Below are positions 1-6,845 of a DNA stretch of 63,998 nucleotides, one piece after another; within the stretch, counting starts at the first letter, position 1, and each line of letters starts with the position of its first letter. The DNA is from a virus. A program made the position numbers and the translations under genes. The stretch is taken from positions 1-63,998 of IMG/VR virus record IMGVR_UViG_3300033134_000083. One strand, given 5' to 3'. The notes under the pieces are model-generated. The model was not told where the DNA came from and searched no databases. It saw nothing but the letters and a program-made list of their open reading frames with translations.

Positions 1-101
1 ACTACTACTAGTACCCCCTTATCTAGCAGCAGCTGCAAAGCCTTCCGGCTGACGACTACCTCATCGGGACGCTGGCGCTTACGTAGCCACGGGTTCTTCA
101 T
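1..101 (-). CDS. Partial hypothetical protein (N-terminus only)
   Basis: The minus-strand ATG at 101-99 opens a frame that runs off the left edge of the window after 33 codons. The visible peptide begins MKNPWLRKRQRPDE and is basic. The ATG overlaps the TGA of the upstream gene (98-334) as ATGA, the usual translational coupling in this arm. No family can be assigned from so short a piece. Confidence 0.55.
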   Translation of the reverse strand, partial: MKNPWLRKRQRPDEVVVSRKALQLLLDKGVLVV

Positions 102-334
102 GGCTCCGCCCTTCCGGTAACCGGGTCAACGCCTACAGCTTCGCACAGCTCCCGGTAAGCACCACTCCTGCGAAACACCACTAGCCGCTCAGGCGGACAC
201 TGAAGAGCGGCCATCAAGTGGAATCGATTCACGGTCACCAAGTCGTTCCCATTCAGTACCTGGCGGATGGCAGCCAGTTTCTCCGCTTGGTCTAGCGCTT
301 CGTGAAAAAGCGGGTCACTGCACTGGTGTCCCAT
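98..334 (-). CDS. Hypothetical phage protein, 78 aa
   Basis: This small soluble protein has no motif I recognise. It sits in a chain of overlapping minus-strand genes: its start overlaps the end of the 315-506 gene and its stop overlaps the next start. Position in a tightly coupled operon is the main support. Confidence 0.55.
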   Translation of the reverse strand: MGHQCSDPLFHEALDQAEKLAAIRQVLNGNDLVTVNRFHLMAALQCPPERLVVFRRSGAYRELCEAVGVDPVTGRAEP

Positions 335-506
335 CGTCAGCTGTTTCCCTTCTCAAGTCTTTCCACGACCATGTACCATCTAGTTCTTCGCTGTATACGT
401 CATCACAGCGACCACACCGGTACAGAATGTACGTAACCGGTGCACCGTTTACGGTTTGGTGCTGAACTTTGACCCGGACGTGTTTGCATTGACTCCAGCA
501 CGTCAT
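315..506 (-). CDS. Small putative zinc-binding protein, 63 aa
   Basis: Two cysteine-containing clusters are visible: C-x3-C-x-H near residues 3-9 and CGRC near residues 31-34. A treble-clef or zinc-ribbon-like site is plausible. It lies directly behind the 507-1055 gene in the same operon. The function is unknown. Confidence 0.5.
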   Translation of the reverse strand: MTCWSQCKHVRVKVQHQTVNGAPVTYILYRCGRCDDVYSEELDGTWSWKDLRRETADDGTPVQ

Positions 507-1055
507 TTACCTTTCCCTCCCAAGCAACTTGATTAGCATAACAGCAGACCAAGAGACGCCAATAAGTCCAGCAATGAAAATAGCTGGTGCTATTGGCGCA
601 TACTGCTCACCAGAAAACAGTGCAACGGTGGTAACCACCGCTGCCAAAGACGCAGCCACCCCCAACATAGCCAAAGCAGCCTTACGGGCAACGTGAATGC
701 TAGTCATCTTTGTCGGCTGCTTAGGCGGCTCTGGTACACGTACGATGATTTCGCTGCCGTGCTTAGTCACGTCCCTAAGCAACCTGGCCAGTTCGTCTTC
801 GGTGATGCCCACCCGGTACGCTCGGTTACGCCGCTCGGTTACTTCGTTAGCGGTGAGCTGACCCTGGGCATACGCCTGGTTCAGCAACTCGACACAAGCA
901 TCCTTCTGCTTATCCGTAGCACGCATTCCCGTTTCCCTTTCCCTGACAAATCCTATCGCCCACCCACCCAGGCATGGGCCGCAAAGCTGAGCTACGTCAC
1001 TAACCGAACCCGGTTGAGCACGAATAGAACCGCCGCACAGCTTGCACGGCCTCAC
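507..1055 (-). CDS. Membrane protein with zinc knuckle and DUF1707-like segment
   Basis: 182 aa. The first 30 residues hold CKLC and CGPC pairs, a likely zinc ribbon. Residues about 45-95 (ATDKQKDACVELLNQAY through EDELARLLRDV) resemble DUF1707, a short actinobacterial helical domain often attached to membrane proteins. The C-terminal 60 residues contain two hydrophobic helices (AALAMLGVAASLAAVV; IAPAIFIAGLIGVSW). The likely topology is a cytoplasmic N-terminus with a two-helix anchor. The DUF1707 assignment is by eye; the membrane segments are clear. Confidence 0.55.
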   Translation of the reverse strand: MRPCKLCGGSIRAQPGSVSDVAQLCGPCLGGWAIGFVRERETGMRATDKQKDACVELLNQAYAQGQLTANEVTERRNRAYRVGITEDELARLLRDVTKHGSEIIVRVPEPPKQPTKMTSIHVARKAALAMLGVAASLAAVVTTVALFSGEQYAPIAPAIFIAGLIGVSWSAVMLIKLLGRER

Positions 1056-1243
1056 TCGCTGCTTCCTTCATTAGTTAGCTTACTATGCTGACTATTCGGC
1101 GTTTCCAGGATGCGGTCATAGTCGAAGTCGCAGTCAAGGCAGCAACACCAGCAGCTACACCGGTCATGCTCCGGGTCGCTAGCTTTGCGCTGGTCATGCA
1201 AAGCTTGAGCTTCGTTTTCGGTGTAGTAAGTTTTGATGGTCAT
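1052..1243 (-). CDS. Small Cys-rich hypothetical protein, 63 aa
   Basis: It has six cysteines within residues 29-38 (CSCWCCCLDC), followed by an acidic DFDYD stretch. This could bind metal, but no family is recognised. The stop overlaps the next start (1055), consistent with coupled translation. Confidence 0.5.
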   Translation of the reverse strand: MTIKTYYTENEAQALHDQRKASDPEHDRCSCWCCCLDCDFDYDRILETPNSQHSKLTNEGSSE

Positions 1244-1264
1244 AGCTTCACCCGATATCGATGC

Positions 1265-1555
1265 TTATGGTTTCCGTTTCCTGAACGTTTGCCTAGCTTC
1301 CAGTATGAGTGGTACTGTCAACAGCGCACCGGGGATGATAAGCAACGCAAACCACGGACGGTCATTGCCAAGCCACTGCGCAAGACCCTCGCCGATGAGC
1401 AACCCGGCAGGCAGGCTAGCCCACTGGGCCACACGCTGAGCGGACGGCAACTTGTAACGCCAGTAGTGACGCCACTGACTAGCTTCAATCCACACGAGTG
1501 CAGCTAGAGCGTGAACTTCGTGCAAGAATCTGCGTAGCCACCAATGACGTTTCAC
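1265..1555 (-). CDS. Small membrane protein, 96 aa
   Basis: A basic, tryptophan-rich N-terminus (MKRHWWLRRF) is followed by hydrophobic stretches at about residues 45-60 and 68-85 (WFALLIIPGALLTVPLIL), so one or two membrane helices are likely. The start overlaps the end of the glutamine-amidotransferase-like gene. The role is unknown. Confidence 0.5.
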   Translation of the reverse strand: MKRHWWLRRFLHEVHALAALVWIEASQWRHYWRYKLPSAQRVAQWASLPAGLLIGEGLAQWLGNDRPWFALLIIPGALLTVPLILEARQTFRKRKP

Positions 1556-2211
1556 GATCTGCTCCTCAGCAGTTCCTCCCGCGCGTTAGCCGCAGCTTCG
1601 CAAGCTGGGCATATCATGCCCTCGCAAGGCTCACCGCACGCACCGCATATCCCTGGCTGCAGGTGCGACGTGCCCAGAAAGTCAGCGTTGCTATGCCAGG
1701 CACCGTTATCCAACGTAATGCCAAGCTGCTCGTTGAGCACGGTAACGGGCTCTCTGGCTGGGTCGGTGCTCAGCACGATGGCTTTGTTTAAACCCATCCG
1801 CTGCTCCAGCTCAGCCCGTTCGGCAGGGTCCTTCAGATTCCACTTCGGCAGTATCTCCGTGGCGAACACCACTGCGTCGCTGCGTCCGTCATTCACGGGA
1901 AATAGGTAGCCGTTGTGCAGCATAACCGTCCTTGAGTCCAGCAAAACTGGGTGGTTAAACTCCAACCCTATAGGCATGCTGCCTGCGTGGCGGGAATGAA
2001 ACACAGCATGAAACAGCGGCCAGGTAAAGCGCGCTGACATGAACGAGTTGATGCAGTCAGCAGCGTCTATGCTGCGGCTAGTAATCAGCCGGTTTTCCTG
2101 CACCATAGCCCAGCCAAACCCATGCGGGTTCAGCCGGGCACCGTTCTCCAAGTGTTCCCGCTCAGGCATCACTCCTGGCGGAAGAAGCACCATGTGACAA
2201 ATTGTAATCAT
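1552..2211 (-). CDS. Class II glutamine-amidotransferase-like (Ntn hydrolase) protein
   Basis: 219 aa. The N-terminus (CHMVLLPPGVMP), HGFGWAMV, HSRHAGS, the N-HPV pair and MLHNGYL match the order of core motifs in class II glutamine amidotransferase-like phage proteins. In that fold an N-terminal Cys is the nucleophile and Asn/Gly form the oxyanion site. The C-terminus adds a CGAC...CPAC zinc ribbon. Cys sits at residue 5 rather than 2, so four residues would have to be removed, or an internal ATT used as start. No synthetase partner domain is seen, so a role in modifying a host or phage amide is a guess. Confidence 0.65.
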   Translation of the reverse strand: MITICHMVLLPPGVMPEREHLENGARLNPHGFGWAMVQENRLITSRSIDAADCINSFMSARFTWPLFHAVFHSRHAGSMPIGLEFNHPVLLDSRTVMLHNGYLFPVNDGRSDAVVFATEILPKWNLKDPAERAELEQRMGLNKAIVLSTDPAREPVTVLNEQLGITLDNGAWHSNADFLGTSHLQPGICGACGEPCEGMICPACEAAANAREELLRSRS

Positions 2212-2339
2212 TCCCTTCCTGGCGGTACAGGATAGGTTCTTGCGCTAGGGCCGTAAAGCTTCAGCGCTAGTGCGTTGCGTGCAGCCCGGCCGGTGCCATC
2301 GGTGACTTTCGAAGCGAGTAACTTCTTCCAGACCGTCAA
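2208..2339 (-). CDS. Small basic protein with TTG start, 43 aa
   Basis: A TTG at 2339-2337 opens 43 codons ending in a TGA that overlaps the next gene's ATG as ATGA. The peptide (MTVWKKLLASKVTDGTGRAA, then KLYGPSARTYPVPPG) has protein-like composition and fills an otherwise empty gap. The start codon is inferred; there is no ATG or GTG in frame. Confidence 0.45.
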   Translation of the reverse strand: MTVWKKLLASKVTDGTGRAARNALALKLYGPSARTYPVPPGRE

Positions 2340-2348
2340 CTCATGTGT

Positions 2349-2639
2349 TCATTTCTTTTTTCTCCTCATCAGTACGATGTACTTGCCTTTGAGCTTCTTC
2401 GTCAAATGGTAACCATGGCACCCGTACGGGCACCGGTACACAGAGCGAACATCGTCAGTCAAATACGCTGCCGCGTCTTCGATGCTGGCATGCCAATGCT
2501 TACCACCACACGGACGTGCTTCCCGCTTACGGCGACGTTTACGTCCACGATGTGCAGCCCGGCGGTGAGCCAGACAGCAATACACCGCATCAGGGTTCTG
2601 CGGAAAAAACAACCGGCCACAATGCCCACATACCTTCAT
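2349..2639 (-). CDS. Zinc-ribbon basic protein, 96 aa
   Basis: The N-terminal CGHCGRLF...YCCLAHRRAAHRGRKRRRKR resembles short phage zinc fingers of the CxxC...CxxxH type followed by a strongly basic tail. A second Cys pair (CPYGCHGYH) lies near residue 70. Nucleic-acid binding is likely. The start follows a good purine-rich site. Confidence 0.6.
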   Translation of the reverse strand: MKVCGHCGRLFFPQNPDAVYCCLAHRRAAHRGRKRRRKREARPCGGKHWHASIEDAAAYLTDDVRSVYRCPYGCHGYHLTKKLKGKYIVLMRRKKK

Positions 2640-2666
2640 TCCCGTTCCTTTAGCTAAATAGTACCG

Positions 2667-2783
2667 TTACCGCAGCCACCACAACCAGCGTTTACGGAAA
2701 CGGCTACACCCACACAGGGCGCATTCCTCACCAACCCGGTAGTGGTAGTGAGCCATCCAGCTATGACCACACCGGCACATCAT
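2667..2783 (-). CDS. Micro zinc-finger-like protein, 38 aa
   Basis: A start at ATGATG (2783) overlaps the upstream TGA, and the frame ends in TAA at 2667. The peptide carries CRCGH, then CALCGC, then an Arg/Trp tail (RFRKRWLWWLR). The C-x-C...C-x2-C-x-C spacing suggests one metal site. It fills the gap between two annotated genes and is too short for standard gene finding. Confidence 0.5.
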   Translation of the reverse strand: MMCRCGHSWMAHYHYRVGEECALCGCSRFRKRWLWWLR

Positions 2784-3007
2784 GACGTTGACCGAAGTTC
2801 CGCACCGTCCGCGAATAGCTCACTTACTGTGATATGGCGCAAAGCGTTTATCTCGCTTACTGTCACGTCGGGTATAACACGTCTGGCGTAAGCACGAGTA
2901 CGCTTTGTCAGCTTGTCCCACGGCAACGTTCCCTCGGTAGCTGAAGCAGTAAGAAGCATAGTAACCAAGAAGCGCTGACGCGCGATGCTTCCTTTTGCGT
3001 AGCTCAT
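2780..3007 (-). CDS. Hypothetical protein, 75 aa
   Basis: A soluble helical protein with no recognised motif. It is in the coupled minus-strand operon, its start overlapping the stop of the 3004-3285 gene. Confidence 0.5.
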   Translation of the reverse strand: MSYAKGSIARQRFLVTMLLTASATEGTLPWDKLTKRTRAYARRVIPDVTVSEINALRHITVSELFADGAELRSTS

Positions 3008-3285
3008 GGCTGGTCCTCCTCGTATGCCATGTTCAGCTGCTGGCGTACCAGCTCATCTTCCTTGGTCCACCCGTTCTGCCGCCACACGTACGGCTTGAAC
3101 GGCATCCCGTTCCTGAAACCGCGAACCACTGAATGTCCAGTGATTGGCAAGTGTTCGTCGCCCGTGTGGCGTGCCAAACCGTCACGAGCTTCCGGTTCGT
3201 AGATACGTACGTCAATCTGTGGTGGAAGCGTCAACGGCTTCCCGTCCACTTTCCGCCACCGGTAGTGGCGCCACTCTTCTCTCAT
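3004..3285 (-). CDS. Hypothetical protein, 93 aa
   Basis: It begins MREEWRHYRWRKVDGKP and is Trp- and Arg-rich. Its first 74 nt overlap the end of the 3212-3412 frame, an unusually long overlap for this operon. Both frames look protein-like, so either both are used or one terminus is misplaced. Confidence 0.5.
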   Translation of the reverse strand: MREEWRHYRWRKVDGKPLTLPPQIDVRIYEPEARDGLARHTGDEHLPITGHSVVRGFRNGMPFKPYVWRQNGWTKEDELVRQQLNMAYEEDQP

Positions 3286-3412
3286 TGTCGTTTCCTATTC
3301 CCTTGAGCTTCTGCTCCGCAGCCAGTGCGCGCTGCTTCCAGTATTCACGCTCTTCGCGTGCTTCGGCTAGTTTTGTAGTGAGTTCGTCGTACGTCATGGG
3401 CCGAAACGTCAC
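3212..3412 (-). CDS. Small coiled-coil protein, 66 aa
   Basis: Residues about 8-38 (MTYDELTTKLAEAREEREYW and on) form a typical charged coiled-coil helix. The last 25 residues overlap the following gene in another frame and have poorer composition. The function is unknown. Confidence 0.45.
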   Translation of the reverse strand: MTFRPMTYDELTTKLAEAREEREYWKQRALAAEQKLKGIGNDNERRVAPLPVAESGREAVDASTTD

Positions 3413-3576
3413 TTTCGTTCCTCCAGTTCACTGAGCGAAAACCATTGCTCCAGCTCTGCTGGTGTCCTCACGTCAGCGGTGTGCCATCCGTACTCGGACA
3501 CTCGCAGCCAATCGCCGGACTCCAGCAGGTGGATAACCTCCACCTGCCAGCGTCCGTCCTTCGTCATGTAGCTCAT
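3409..3576 (-). CDS. Small hypothetical protein, 55 aa
   Basis: I chose the ATG at 3576 (MSYMTKDGRWQVEVIHLLES) because it overlaps the TGA of the 3573-3788 gene as ATGA; the upstream extension is a shadow of that gene. It has alternating Trp/acid residues and no known motif. Confidence 0.5.
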   Translation of the reverse strand: MSYMTKDGRWQVEVIHLLESGDWLRVSEYGWHTADVRTPAELEQWFSLSELEERK

Positions 3577-3788
3577 CGGAGTTCCATGCGGCCGAATCCA
3601 TGGCCGGGAATGTTGCTGCACCGGGGCCAGTGGTAACACTGGCTAATACGGTCACCGTTGTGGCACTTCACGAACTGCCTATCCGGCTCACACTTGCTGC
3701 ACCCATCTTCTTTGCCGGGGTGCCAGAACCCGTTGCTAGCTATGTGGCCAGCAGCGGGAACACCAGGCATGACTAGCTGCGGCTTCAT
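3573..3788 (-). CDS. Small Cys/His-rich protein, 71 aa
   Basis: It contains SKCEPD, VKCHNGD, SQCYHWPRC and several His residues, which could form one zinc site. The stop is coupled to the following 55-aa gene. No family is recognised. Confidence 0.45.
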   Translation of the reverse strand: MKPQLVMPGVPAAGHIASNGFWHPGKEDGCSKCEPDRQFVKCHNGDRISQCYHWPRCSNIPGHGFGRMELR

Positions 3789-3995
3789 TCAGACCTCCAC
3801 TCCCTTTACTGCTGGGCGGATGGCGCTGCGCTTGACGGTAAAGTACTTGTCTCGGTTGTCGTCGTAGATAAGGACCTGGTCCTCGATGTGGGGGTATACC
3901 TCCACGACCCGGTAGATGACCGGGTAAGCTTGCTTGTCGTTGCGCTTCACGACCCGGTTACCGGGCTGGTACGTTGCTGCGGTATCGTTCCTCAT
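3789..3995 (-). CDS. Small beta-rich (KOW/SH3-like) hypothetical protein, 68 aa
   Basis: The ATG at 3995 (MRNDTAATYQPGNRVVKRND) is preferred over the one at 4001. It lies only 7 nt after the GTTTAC box of a conserved promoter element, so the mRNA could be leaderless. The alternating pattern QPGNRVVKR...VIYRVVEVYP...KYFTVKRSAIRP resembles a small SH3/KOW-type barrel. First gene of the minus-strand unit running towards the left edge. Confidence 0.55.
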   Translation of the reverse strand: MRNDTAATYQPGNRVVKRNDKQAYPVIYRVVEVYPHIEDQVLIYDDNRDKYFTVKRSAIRPAVKGVEV

Positions 3996-4031
3996 GTACA
4001 TGTAAACAAGTTCTGCCCCCTGGTTATTTCC
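3996..4031 (-). promoter_or_regulatory. Conserved promoter-like element A (GGAAATAA-N16-GTTTAC)
   Basis: On the minus strand GGAAATAA (4031-4024) and GTTTAC (4007-4002) are separated by 16 nt. The same boxes with identical spacing occur at 5392-5421, 5694-5723 and 35961-35990, always just upstream of a minus-strand gene. The left box lies in the loop of the hairpin at 4009-4045. Confidence 0.6.
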
Positions 4032-4045
4032 CAGAGGGCAGAACT
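4009..4045 (-). terminator. Hairpin behind the DUF932 gene, overlapping promoter A
   Basis: The arms 4009-4023 and 4031-4045 (AGTTCTGCCC... / ...GGGCAGAACT) pair with one mismatch around a 7-nt loop. It begins 12 nt downstream of the DUF932 stop on the minus strand, as expected for an intrinsic terminator. There is no clear T-run; the sequence after the stem is TGTTTAC, the right box of promoter A. Confidence 0.5.
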
Positions 4046-4056
4046 GCCGACGCTGG

Positions 4057-5340
4057 TTACTTGGCCAGCAGCATCAGCTTGGCGTGAGCCTTCGACTTCA
4101 CGTCGTCGCTGGCACCCTCCAGAATGGCCGTAGCTCTCGCCGCAGCCATCTTGTCGCCCTTCACCGCAGGCACCAAGTCCAGCCACGCCCCGCTGGTCCG
4201 CCGCGTCACCTGATGGTCCAGGTAGTCAGTCACGGCCCGCTCGGCAGCGTAAGCAGTCAAGCCAACCTGCTCCTTCTCCTTGGCGACCAGCTCCAGAATC
4301 TGCTCGCTGCGCTTGGCCGCCTTAGCGACCTTCATCTTGCCAGCGTCTTCCTCGACGGGCCACAGGCTAGCCAGCAGTTCCTGCACCTGGTCGATGGTGA
4401 TGTCGGTGCGAGCCAGCCGAGTCTCCTCCTCGGCGAACTTGTCGTAGTACTTGAGCGACAAGCCCATCGTTCGGCGAGCCTCAGCTATCCGCTGGGTTGC
4501 GGTCTTGCAGTGCCTTACGCTCCACTGCGCGTAAGCATCCCGCATCGCAAACCGCTCCGTGTTTCCGCAAGCTATCCGCCACGGTGTGGCCACACAGCGG
4601 AACGGGCTGATGCCGTCGTGGCTGTTGATGACTGCCACGTACTTGCGCACCTCATCGTTGATACCCTCGGCGTCGATGATGACCGATTCGGGTAGCTGCA
4701 TCGACACGAACACCCGACGACCACCGTATAGAGCACCAGCGGTCTCCCAGATGGCGTCGTTGCTTTCGGTGAGGTCCTGCAAGAACTGGAACCCTTCCCG
4801 GTTCTGCACCGGAGTGTAGACGTTGCCGACCACACCCAGCGGAGCCCACGTGTCGTCCCGGACGGTGACGAACTTGCCCGGCACGTCCCGTATCTCACCA
4901 TCAGCGTAGTAGTGCACTGGCCGGGTTTCGACACCCCAGTTGATGCCACCCAAGTTCAGCACTTCGTCGATGTCGCTGACGCCTTCGGGGACGACGTTAC
5001 CCAGCGCATGCCACTCCGGCTGCCGCGTGTACAGTGCCGCTGTACCGGTGGAGGTGTCCAGGTTGCTTTCCGGCAGAATCAGCGGTATCTCCGCTGGCCG
5101 GGTAGCCCGCTGAACACTGAAAATCTCGTTCCGGTCCCACCCTTCCAGCACCAGGTACCGGTTGCCGTCCAGCATGCGAATCTTGCCATCGGCGATGTCC
5201 TGGTCCAGCTTCATGTCGATTTCCGCTTGCGCGGCACCGGAGTCGTACCCGGCTATCGCCGCCTGGTTTCGCTCCACGATGGCTCTGAGCTGGGCTATCT
5301 GCCCTTCCTTCTCGGCCTTGAACTGCTCGTTGACGTCCAC
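4057..5340 (-). CDS. DUF932 (phage/plasmid-like TIGR03299 type) protein
   Basis: 427 aa with a GTG start at 5340. After a helical N-terminus (residues 1-60) come PEWHALGNVVPEGVSDIDEV, the VGNVYTPVQNREGFQFLQDL segment and the CVATPWRIACGNTERFAM segment, which are hallmarks of DUF932 proteins found in phages and plasmids. The biochemical role of the family is unsettled. It is a single-gene transcription unit: promoter element B lies 50-80 nt upstream and a hairpin lies just downstream. Confidence 0.8.
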   Translation of the reverse strand: MDVNEQFKAEKEGQIAQLRAIVERNQAAIAGYDSGAAQAEIDMKLDQDIADGKIRMLDGNRYLVLEGWDRNEIFSVQRATRPAEIPLILPESNLDTSTGTAALYTRQPEWHALGNVVPEGVSDIDEVLNLGGINWGVETRPVHYYADGEIRDVPGKFVTVRDDTWAPLGVVGNVYTPVQNREGFQFLQDLTESNDAIWETAGALYGGRRVFVSMQLPESVIIDAEGINDEVRKYVAVINSHDGISPFRCVATPWRIACGNTERFAMRDAYAQWSVRHCKTATQRIAEARRTMGLSLKYYDKFAEEETRLARTDITIDQVQELLASLWPVEEDAGKMKVAKAAKRSEQILELVAKEKEQVGLTAYAAERAVTDYLDHQVTRRTSGAWLDLVPAVKGDKMAAARATAILEGASDDVKSKAHAKLMLLAK

Positions 5341-5391
5341 GTACGTTCCCTTCGATTCCCTGTGGCTAGCCCGGCTGAGCTAGCCAACTAC

Positions 5392-5421
5392 GTAAACACC
5401 TTAGCTACGTGGTTTATTTCC
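5392..5421 (-). promoter_or_regulatory. Conserved promoter-like element B
   Basis: GGAAATAA (5421-5414) and GTTTAC (5397-5392) on the minus strand have the same 16-nt spacer as elements A, C and D. It lies 52 nt upstream of the DUF932 start and immediately behind the terminator of the preceding unit. Confidence 0.6.
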
Positions 5422-5430
5422 AGCAAGCAG

Positions 5431-5460
5431 AAAGGCCCCCGACCGAAGCCGAGGGCCTTT
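5431..5460 (-). terminator. Rho-independent-like hairpin
   Basis: AAAGGCCC (5431-5438) pairs with GGGCCTTT (5453-5460), an 8-bp perfect stem closed by CC/GA-rich sequence, 18 nt after the stop of the 62-aa gene. It separates that gene from the DUF932 promoter. Confidence 0.6.
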
Positions 5461-5477
5461 GGGGCGTGAGATGAGGC

Positions 5478-5666
5478 TTAGCTCAAGCACATCTCGGTGA
5501 AGTGCCGAATCACTCGCTGACCGCTATCCAGCTTGACCTTAAAGTAGCCGTAGCCGCCGTCCTCGACCAGCTTGCCGGTGACGTTGGAGCCAGCAAGAGT
5601 GACCGAGTCGCCGACCTTTAGAGTGCACTGCTTGGCTTGCTCAGCCAGCCTGTCGATGAGTCCCAT
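5478..5666 (-). CDS. Small beta-rich hypothetical protein, 62 aa
   Basis: I chose the ATG at 5666 (MGLIDRLAEQAKQCTLKVGD) because it follows GGAACAGGGAAC and lies 28 nt after the promoter C right box. The body (VGDSVTLAGSNVTGKLVED, then FKVKLDSGQRVI) looks like a small KOW/SH3-like barrel. Single-gene unit between promoter C and the hairpin at 5431-5460. Confidence 0.6.
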   Translation of the reverse strand: MGLIDRLAEQAKQCTLKVGDSVTLAGSNVTGKLVEDGGYGYFKVKLDSGQRVIRHFTEMCLS

Positions 5667-5683
5667 GTTCCCTGTTCCTTCCC

Positions 5684-6310
5684 TCACGTACATGTAAACG
5701 TGTTGGGGTGCTGGTTTATTTCCCTCAGGAAGCCCATCAGCTGGCTGCCGATGTACTCGGTGAACGCAGGGGGGATGGCTTGGCGAGCTTCGGTGTTGGT
5801 CATCCAGGTGCAACCCATCGCATCAGCGAAGGCCCGTTCACCCTTGTGCATGAACGGAAGCAGCGACCGGTTGCCTGAGCACTGACACGGTTGTATCAGC
5901 TCGTAGGCAGTCCAGTTGCCTCGCTGGAAGTCACGGTGGCGCTTCACCTTCAAGCCAAACTGGGTGCCGCACAGCCGGTAGTCAGCGCGCAGCCCAGCTT
6001 CCGGCACGTTTTCCACTACCCACGGCACCGAAACTACTGATAGCCGCTTCAGCATGGGCGTCAGTAGGTCTGAGTGGTCGTCGCGTGACCCTCGCCACGC
6101 TGTTACCCTCGCAAACCGCTGACAAGGCGGCGAAGCATGGATGGCATCGAAGCTATCCAGCGGGTACGTCATAGCATCGGCTTGAATGAACTCAAACGGG
6201 AAGTGTGGCTGCGGTGCTATGTCCACACCGACAACGGTGAAGCCAGCTTGACTGTAGCCCATTGCTGCGCCACCAGAACCACAGAACAAGTCCAGCAGGA
6301 GAAAAGTCAT
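5684..6310 (-). CDS. C5 cytosine-specific DNA methyltransferase
   Basis: 208 aa. Motif I DLFCGSGGAAMGY, motif IV SPPCQ with the catalytic Cys, motif VI ENV and the C-terminal motif IX/X-like region AIPPAFTEYIG are in the usual order. It is shorter than restriction-type enzymes (usually over 300 aa), so the target-recognition domain is small, as in many phage orphan enzymes. It would transfer a methyl group from SAM to cytosine in phage DNA, most likely against host restriction. No cognate nuclease is nearby. The start overlaps the stop of the upstream gene. Confidence 0.85.
   Translation of the reverse strand: MTFLLLDLFCGSGGAAMGYSQAGFTVVGVDIAPQPHFPFEFIQADAMTYPLDSFDAIHASPPCQRFARVTAWRGSRDDHSDLLTPMLKRLSVVSVPWVVENVPEAGLRADYRLCGTQFGLKVKRHRDFQRGNWTAYELIQPCQCSGNRSLLPFMHKGERAFADAMGCTWMTNTEARQAIPPAFTEYIGSQLMGFLREINQHPNTFTCT
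5694..5723 (-). promoter_or_regulatory. Conserved promoter-like element C
   Basis: GGAAATAA (5723-5716) and GTTTAC (5699-5694) on the minus strand, again 16 nt apart. The element is inside the last codons of the methyltransferase gene, so the boxes double as coding sequence (REIN...NTFT). Confidence 0.6.
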
Positions 6311-6663
6311 GCACTGTCTACTTCCACGCTAGTAAGTGGATGACCTTGCGCGTCGTGTACGCCAACCATATCCTCCGTGACCATGACGCCTGCTGGGACG
6401 AGGTACTTGACGGACTTGCGGCTGCCACGTTGCTTATGGTTACTGCCCGCTTCCCGTAGTAGTCGGCCAAAAGCGGTTCCAGGGAAATACAACGTCCCGT
6501 CATCGCGCCGGTAGGAGCTTTTCTCCGCCTGCTCTCGGGGAGTTCCGTACCCAGTCGTTATAGCGCGGGTTGGCGTTTCCACTTCGTTTTCCTCAGTAAA
6601 GCGATGCATTAGCAGAGGGGAAATACCCTCCACTACAGCAGTAAAGGTTTTGATGTCTACCAA
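6307..6663 (-). CDS. Hypothetical phage protein with TTG start, 118 aa
   Basis: A TTG at 6663 sits 6 nt after GGAGGGAAAAAT, a much better site than the upstream ATG. The sequence (MVDIKTFTAVVEGISPLLMH, then GTPREQAEKSSYR, LYFPGTAFGRLLREAG) resembles a conserved actinophage protein of unknown function. It is first in the minus-strand unit and divergent from the portal gene. Confidence 0.6.
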   Translation of the reverse strand: MVDIKTFTAVVEGISPLLMHRFTEENEVETPTRAITTGYGTPREQAEKSSYRRDDGTLYFPGTAFGRLLREAGSNHKQRGSRKSVKYLVPAGVMVTEDMVGVHDAQGHPLTSVEVDSA

Positions 6664-6682
6664 ATTTTTCCCTCCAGAAATA

Positions 6683-6718
6683 GCTGAAGTCACCAAAGAC
6701 ATCTTCGGTGACTTCAGC
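6683..6718. promoter_or_regulatory. 36-bp near-perfect palindrome between divergent gene blocks
   Basis: GCTGAAGTCACC (6683-6694) and GGTGACTTCAGC (6707-6718) are perfect inverted repeats, and the inner AAGA-CA-TCTT pairs too. It is the only strong dyad in the 182-bp gap between the minus-strand arm and the plus-strand virion genes, so it could be an operator or a bidirectional hairpin. Most of the rest of the gap is a run of GCC/TGCC-type degenerate repeats (6722-6810). Confidence 0.5.
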
Positions 6719-6824
6719 GCCGTTCCCTTGGATTGCCTTGGCCAGCATCGCCTTGCCTGGCCATGCCGTGCCCGGCCCCGCCAAGCCGTGCCCAGCCTGG
6801 CACCGCCTAGCCTGAAAAAACTAG

Positions 6825-6830
6825 TATACC
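6825..6830 (+). promoter_or_regulatory. Possible late promoter box (AGTATACC)
   Basis: TATACC preceded by AAAAAACTAG lies 16 nt before the portal ATG. Similar A-rich CTATACC boxes precede five other virion genes (21018, 28734, 29918, 32366, 34043). No convincing -35 box is visible. Confidence 0.35.
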
Positions 6831-6845
6831 CTGCGGCGGTGCGCG

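Noticed and set aside
4084-4695. 203-aa plus-strand frame opposite the DUF932 gene
   Set aside because: Composition (Arg/Ser/Leu/Val-rich, no domain) is typical of the mirror of a real gene, and DUF932 motifs support the minus strand.
6307-6663. Possible Cas7/RAMP-like protein
   Set aside because: A faint resemblance only (GTxFxxLLR-like segment); no glycine-rich RAMP loop and no CRISPR context.
6593-6784. Minus-strand frame across the palindrome at 6683-6718
   Set aside because: It is built from the inverted repeat and the GCC-rich repeats; the TTG at 6663 with a good GGAGG is the supported start of the real gene.
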